Assembly (NCBI GenBank): GCA_947644475.1
Contig: CANRZQ010000007.1
Location: forward strand, 1-25,963
Source of the DNA: an uncultured Muribaculaceae bacterium
Lineage (GTDB): Bacteria > Bacteroidota > Bacteroidia > Bacteroidales > Muribaculaceae
DNA: 25,963 nt
Direction: 5' to 3'
Every line of letters starts with the position of its first letter. Position 1 is the first letter of the stretch. A program made the translations under genes and the position numbers. The notes below the pieces were generated by a model. The model did not search any database, was not told the DNA's origin, and saw only the letters and a program-made list of their open reading frames with translations. This document shows, piece after piece, positions 21,629 to 25,963 of this stretch.

Positions 21629-21814
21629 ATGTCTGAACATGACAAATTCCAGGGTGTCTGGGTAGATAATAGCGAATATGCAAAAATGGTACGGGATTTA
21701 GAAAATGCACGAAAAAACAACATTAATAACAGAATAGTAAGTCTTGAATCCCGTATAGCCCAACTCGAATCTCGAATTGCAAACTTGGAAGCCGAGCTAA
21801 ATAAGAAAAAATAA
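21629..21814 (+). CDS. 61-residue mini-paralogue of the 441-residue protein's N-terminus
   Basis: A small protein starting MSEHDKFQGVWVDNSEYAKM. It repeats the N-terminal motif of the preceding protein (GVWVxNxEYAxMxRDLxxAR) and then forms a short lysine-tailed coiled coil with SLESRIAQLESRIANLE heptads. Its codons are AT-rich, unlike those of the long paralogue, so it is not a recent copy or has drifted. It starts 45 nt after the 441-residue gene and ends before a palindromic repeat. It could be a regulator or capping subunit competing for the same partner, or a relic. The match to its neighbour makes it a real gene rather than a chance frame. Confidence 0.75.
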   Translation: MSEHDKFQGVWVDNSEYAKMVRDLENARKNNINNRIVSLESRIAQLESRIANLEAELNKKK

Positions 21815-21853
21815 TAATTAAGAGACGATGATAGATAATTTGTGCAATCAGAG

Positions 21854-21946
21854 TGTAGGGACGCACGGCTCGTGCGTCCGCGTCAAATCACTGATACATT
21901 AATTGTTATCGTCGAATATCGGACGCACGAGCCGTGTGTCCCTACA
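21854..21946. repeat. REP-like long palindromic element, copy A2
   Basis: Arms of 27 nt at 21854-21880 and 21920-21946 pair with one mismatch around a 39-nt spacer. Both arms match those of the element at 1718-1814 (left arm identical, right arm one change), and the spacers share an ACATTAATT...GTTA...ATATC-like core. It lies inside the operon between the 61- and 435-residue genes, where it may weaken read-through or protect the upstream mRNA. Confidence 0.85.
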
Positions 21947-21998
21947 TTAAACAAATATATTTTCGCTACTTCAACTCCCCAACTTAAAAATTACAACT

Positions 21999-23306
21999 AT
22001 GTCAGCCGATCACACTTATATGGATTCCGCCACCTTTTTGGCAAATGAACGCGAAATAGCCGACTGGCGTGCAGGCAACTCTCGGGAAATGGAACGTGCC
22101 CGACTGCGCACCGAGCAGGCACTCAACGATGTCCGTGCCGATTCCGACCGCTTCCTCAGCCGCCTTTCCGACTCCCGGCGCCGAAACATAGAGGCGATTA
22201 CAAACGCTTCGGGCCGTGTCGCTCAGTCGATAGCATCCACCACGTCGTCGGCCGACGAGACACAGCGCGCCATGGCCGGGCTCGACCAAGCCGTGAAAGA
22301 TGCCGCCGACAGCGTGGCCCGCATCAATGCCGAAATGCGCGCCGGAGCCAACACGGCCGAGGCTCTTTATGCCGAACTCACGCGTCAGTTTGCAATCTGC
22401 GAGACCAACCCCGACTATTTCAAATTCGCGCCCCGCGAGTTCGCCTCCGTGCAAGAGCGCGTGGCCTCGCTTGCCGGTAAGACATCCGGCTCGGCAGCCA
22501 TTGAGATGGTGTGCGCCAACGCCCTCAACGACATTCTTATCATGGACGTGAAAGTGGCCCGCGGACGCGCCGTGTACCACATGCAGCATCTCGAAGCCGT
22601 GAAGACCGCCGAAAAAATCAAGGCCGAGATACGCCAGGCCCGCACATCATTCTTCGACGACCTTCCCGCTCAGGAAGGCGAACTTATCGACATGGACTAT
22701 TGGACCCACGGCCAGTATAAGGTTCTCGAGGACGAGGTGAACCGCGTTTCCGACGCCATCGAGGCCGGGCGCACCAACCCCTCCTACACCGAGGCCGACC
22801 TGCGCCGCGACGCCAAGCGTCTTGCCGAACTCGACCGTATCCAGCAGTTGCTCCTCGTTCAGGCTCGCGAGCAATACAACCACTCGCTCAACCGTGTGGC
22901 CCAGGGACAGACATGTTCCGACATCTTGCAGGAAGACCACGGCTTCCAGCTGGTGGGCGAAGGCTTCGACCACGCCGACCGCCGCGAGGCTTACGTTGTG
23001 CGCCTGCGCCGCTTTGTCGACGGTGCCGAGGTAGAGGTAATTGTAAACCAAGGCTCGCAGCCCGGCGAATACGAGGTGTATTTCCGCGTCGACTCCACAA
23101 CATTTATGGACGAGAACCTTATGCGCACCATCAACGAGTCCATCGCCAACGACTTCGCCGAGGCCGGAGTGCAGATGAAGATGTTCCGCCACTGCCGTGC
23201 CGAGACTCTCGAGCCTTTCAATCCCGGAAACATCACCGTGAACCAAAACACGCGCAACTATCACGGCATTCAGCGTCGCCAACCCGGTCAAGTAGCAGGT
23301 TTATGA
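21999..23306 (+). CDS. 435-residue coiled-coil protein, paralogue of the 20258 gene
   Basis: A soluble protein with helical, coiled-coil-prone sequence over about 15-125, a middle helical region, and the same globular C-terminal part as the 441-residue protein. IDMDYW lies at 230-235, EDHGF at 312-316 and EAYVVRL at 330-336. Spacing from IDMxYW to EDxGF is 82 residues in both, and from EDxGF to AYVV 19 in both. A tail of about 35 residues (404-435) is N- and Q-rich and likely disordered. The start codon at 21999 follows an AT-rich stretch after the repeat. Its stop overlaps the AAA gene start as ATGA, so the ATPase is probably made in step with it and may act on it. Confidence 0.85.
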   Translation: MSADHTYMDSATFLANEREIADWRAGNSREMERARLRTEQALNDVRADSDRFLSRLSDSRRRNIEAITNASGRVAQSIASTTSSADETQRAMAGLDQAVKDAADSVARINAEMRAGANTAEALYAELTRQFAICETNPDYFKFAPREFASVQERVASLAGKTSGSAAIEMVCANALNDILIMDVKVARGRAVYHMQHLEAVKTAEKIKAEIRQARTSFFDDLPAQEGELIDMDYWTHGQYKVLEDEVNRVSDAIEAGRTNPSYTEADLRRDAKRLAELDRIQQLLLVQAREQYNHSLNRVAQGQTCSDILQEDHGFQLVGEGFDHADRREAYVVRLRRFVDGAEVEVIVNQGSQPGEYEVYFRVDSTTFMDENLMRTINESIANDFAEAGVQMKMFRHCRAETLEPFNPGNITVNQNTRNYHGIQRRQPGQVAGL

Positions 23307-25963
23307 ACAGATTCGCATCATACGACATAAAAAAACGCCCTTTTGTATCGGCACTCTTCACCTATCCCGACTCGTATATCGACGGCGGGCTGCGCCTTTA
23401 CAACCTTCGCCAGTCGCTCCACCTCTATCTGAAAAAACAAGGATTCGAGACTGTCATATTCTATGATGTGAACGGCGGACACCAATCGTTCGAGCAAAAA
23501 ATGCTCGAGCGGTTCCTCATGTCAAAGGAAGAGGAGGAGGCCGCGGCCGGACAGCCGTCGGAGGTAGTCGCTCCTGTAATCACCGGCTCGAAGCGCGGCA
23601 ACCGCCTTCTTGCCCGCTCACGCGGCAAGACTCCCGGGGCATCGGCCATACCCGACGCTCCTGTCGACGTGCGCCGGCCCGCTTCAAATCTCTATGCCGA
23701 CGCCCATGGCCTTTGGCATGTGAAAGGCCGCTCGGAGCGCACTCTCAATCTCGACTATATAATCTACAACCTCACCAACCGCCGCCACACGGCCATAATT
23801 ATCGAGGCCTCAGAAAGCGAGGCAGAGTTCGACCCCACGCAGACAAATCATCTTGTGTCCGAACTGAGAACACTCGCCCAGAATGCTCGGCTCAACGCCG
23901 CCGACATCAACGACAATCACCTCATCGTAATGATTAACACCGGCGGATGCCGCAAGGAGGTGCTGCGCCTGTTCTCGCAAGACCACAATCATCCAAGCCC
24001 GTTCCTGCACGGATGGTTTGCCAACCTTTTCACACGCCGTGAAGAAGGAAACCAACTGCTGAACATGGCAAATTCGTTTGTCACGCCCGACCCTACCACC
24101 GCCGACGTGCGCAACACCGTGCTCAAATCCCGCATGGATTCCGACCTCGCCCTCGAAATCGACTGGGCCGACCTCGACGACCTCTGCGAGCAACTGTCCA
24201 TCGTAAACGAGAATGGCATCGACGCGTCAATCGACACTTTCATGGCGCAGATGGCCGAGATGCAGCGTGTCAATCATAAATCTTTCTCCAGAATATACTC
24301 AACAGTGAAAAAACGTGGATCAAACCTCATTTCGCTCAACGAACTAATCGGCCTCGACGGCGTGAAGCAGCAGATCGAGAGCCTCAAAGACTATATCGAG
24401 ATGTGTCTCGAACGTGGCGACGACATCACTGAAATCAACAAGCACCTCGTGTTCTACGGCAATCCCGGCACGGGCAAGACCACCGTGGCCCGCATCATCG
24501 CCGGAATTTACAAGGACATGGGCCTGGTGTCGAAAGGGCACCTTGTGGAGGTGTCGCGCGAGCATCTTGTCGCCGGATACGTAGGCCAGACGGCCATAAA
24601 GACCTCTAACGTAATTGATTCCGCCCTCGACGGCATCCTTTTTGTCGACGAGGCCTACCGTCTTGCCGACGGCGGCGAGAACGACTTCGGCAAGGAGGCA
24701 ATCAACACACTCCTTGCCCGCATGGAAAACGACCGCAAACGCCTTGTCGTAATCTTTGCCGGATACGAGAAGGACATGAACCGCCTGTTCGAGATGAACG
24801 AGGGCCTTACCTCGCGCGTAAATTCATACATCAACTTCGACGACTACGACGCCGGACAGTTGAAGCAGATTTTCCTGCTCTCGGCCCGCAAGAAATACAC
24901 AATCACCCCCGAAGTCGACGCCGTGCTCGACGAGGTCATGGAATACGCTCTCGGCTATAAAGGCCGCTCCAACGACGCAAATTATCATTTCGGCAATGGC
25001 CGCTTCGTCCGCAACCTTTTCGAAAAGGTCGAACTCGCCGTGGCGCGCCGCCGCCGCACATCAGATGCCACTGTCCTCATCCCTGAGGATTTTGAAGGGC
25101 TTAACTTGCAGGAAGTTAGCGGTTTCCGCCGTGGAGCCGTGGCTGCTGCGCAACAGGAAGAGTCGGGCCTTGTCCAACTCGACAGCCTCATCGGCCTTGT
25201 GGCCGCAAAGACCGAGGTGCGCCGCCTCGTCAACCGCGTGGCGGTGAATCTCCGCAGGAAAGAGCAGAATTTGCCCGTGCGTCCCATCAATTCATCTCAC
25301 CTCGTGTTCTACGGCAATCCCGGCACGGGCAAGACCACCGTGGCCCGCATCATGGGTAAAATTTACCGAGAACTCGGCCTGCTCCGCTCCGGCCATGTAA
25401 TAGAGGTGAAGCGCGAGGACCTTGTGGTGGGCTATGTCGGACAGACGGCTCCGAAAACGGCTGCTGTGATAGATTCCGCCCTCGACGGCGTGCTGTTCAT
25501 CGACGAGGCATATACCCTCGCAAAGCGCGGCGACACCGGCAACGACTTCGGGCAGGAGGCCATCGACACGCTCCTTGCGCGTATGGAAAACGACCGCGAC
25601 CGCCTCGTTGTAATCATCGCCGGATATCCGGCCGAAATGCAACGCTTCATAGCATCGAATCCGGGTCTCAAATCCCGTTTCACAACATATGTCAACTTCG
25701 AGGACTACTCCGCCGACGAACTCTTGCAGATTGTCAACGCCAACCTTGGCGGCATGATAGCCCCCGACTCCGAAGCCACCGCCCGCGCTCTCGCCGAAGG
25801 CATCGCCCGCGCCCGCAGCGGCATGAAGCGCGACGACGGCAACGGACGCTGGGCGCGCAACCTCTCCGACGCCCTCATATCCGTGCAGTCCGACCGCACC
25901 GCCGACGACCTCGACGCCGACCTCTCTGTATTCACCGCCGGCGACGTGGCCGAAGCCCTCATC
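23303..25963 (+). CDS. Tandem SpoVK/CbbX-type AAA+ ATPase (incomplete at window end)
   Basis: An open frame of 887 codons with no stop before the window ends. Residues 1 to about 340 form an N-terminal region I do not recognise, with VIFYDVNGG at 51-59 and a charged low-complexity part at 75-115. Two AAA+ domains of the CbbX/SpoVK class follow. The first has Walker A GNPGTGKT at 386-393 and Walker B FVDEA at 447-451. The second repeats both exactly 285 residues later (671-678 and FIDEA at 732-736). The Walker B glutamates and a GYVGQT pore-type loop are present in both, so both should hydrolyse ATP. Such ATPases form hexameric rings that thread or remodel proteins. The overlap with the coiled-coil gene suggests its substrate or partner. 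Confidence 0.92.
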   Translation, partial: MNRFASYDIKKRPFVSALFTYPDSYIDGGLRLYNLRQSLHLYLKKQGFETVIFYDVNGGHQSFEQKMLERFLMSKEEEEAAAGQPSEVVAPVITGSKRGNRLLARSRGKTPGASAIPDAPVDVRRPASNLYADAHGLWHVKGRSERTLNLDYIIYNLTNRRHTAIIIEASESEAEFDPTQTNHLVSELRTLAQNARLNAADINDNHLIVMINTGGCRKEVLRLFSQDHNHPSPFLHGWFANLFTRREEGNQLLNMANSFVTPDPTTADVRNTVLKSRMDSDLALEIDWADLDDLCEQLSIVNENGIDASIDTFMAQMAEMQRVNHKSFSRIYSTVKKRGSNLISLNELIGLDGVKQQIESLKDYIEMCLERGDDITEINKHLVFYGNPGTGKTTVARIIAGIYKDMGLVSKGHLVEVSREHLVAGYVGQTAIKTSNVIDSALDGILFVDEAYRLADGGENDFGKEAINTLLARMENDRKRLVVIFAGYEKDMNRLFEMNEGLTSRVNSYINFDDYDAGQLKQIFLLSARKKYTITPEVDAVLDEVMEYALGYKGRSNDANYHFGNGRFVRNLFEKVELAVARRRRTSDATVLIPEDFEGLNLQEVSGFRRGAVAAAQQEESGLVQLDSLIGLVAAKTEVRRLVNRVAVNLRRKEQNLPVRPINSSHLVFYGNPGTGKTTVARIMGKIYRELGLLRSGHVIEVKREDLVVGYVGQTAPKTAAVIDSALDGVLFIDEAYTLAKRGDTGNDFGQEAIDTLLARMENDRDRLVVIIAGYPAEMQRFIASNPGLKSRFTTYVNFEDYSADELLQIVNANLGGMIAPDSEATARALAEGIARARSGMKRDDGNGRWARNLSDALISVQSDRTADDLDADLSVFTAGDVAEALI
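24443..24498 (+). repeat. 56-nt perfect direct repeat, copy 1 (AAA domain 1 P-loop)
   Basis: This segment covers the Walker A region of the first AAA domain and is identical base for base to 25298-25353. The spacing is 855 bp, a multiple of three. Recombination between the two would delete or add one AAA domain in frame. Confidence 0.9.
25298..25353 (+). repeat. 56-nt perfect direct repeat, copy 2 (AAA domain 2 P-loop)
   Basis: Identical to 24443-24498. It covers the Walker A region of the second AAA domain. Weaker similarity continues downstream, for example in the segments coding for LLARMENDR, showing a whole-domain duplication with local conversion. Confidence 0.9.

Overview
The window looks like chromosomal DNA of a Bacteroidales bacterium, most likely a gut lineage such as Muribaculaceae (the family is inference, the order is fairly secure). 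The reasons are the gldH–ricT–rny–zapA gene block, several promoters of the Bacteroidetes type (-7 TAnnTTTG with a TTG-like -33), the lack of clear Shine-Dalgarno sequences, and GC-rich coding DNA with AT-rich spacers.

Layout. 301-2506 (+): tRNA-modification genes miaB and queE, separated by a long palindromic REP-like element. 2507-2914: an orphan promoter plus intrinsic terminator that may make a small RNA, followed by a second palindrome. 2915-3612 (-): a Crp/Fnr regulator broken by a -1 frameshift. 3705-4623 (-): queD and an AT-rich DUF4160/DUF2442 pair that may be a toxin-antitoxin module. 4708-11484 (-): a long housekeeping run, in transcription order coiled-coil protein, zapA, rny, ricT (PSP1), gldH, an M24 peptidase and cca. 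It starts from a good promoter at 11501-11532. 11657-16134 (+): a surface-polysaccharide group (two family-4 glycosyltransferases and a UDP-glucuronate 4-epimerase-like enzyme) interrupted by an AT-rich DUF1016/PDDEXK nuclease gene. 16141-16846 (-): a GNAT toxin with a 50-residue probable antitoxin. 17056-18162 (+): alanine dehydrogenase with a textbook terminator.

18330 to the window end (+) is the part I would look at first. It is a tightly packed operon of seven genes: a 260-aa protein of unknown fold, a 195-aa coiled-coil protein, an NrdG-like radical-SAM protein without any class III ribonucleotide reductase nearby, a 441-aa coiled-coil protein, a 61-aa miniature of its N-terminus, a 435-aa paralogue of the 441-aa protein, and a large SpoVK/CbbX-type AAA+ ATPase with at least two tandem AAA domains and an unknown N-terminal region. 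The ATPase runs off the window. Start/stop overlaps tie most of these genes together. I know of no described system with this composition. A working guess is an ATP-driven remodelling machine acting on paired coiled-coil proteins, with a radical-SAM enzyme modifying one component or making a small molecule; this is inference.

The AT-rich accessory genes (DUF4160/DUF2442, DUF1016, GNAT pair) sit between GC-rich resident genes and look like separate acquisitions.
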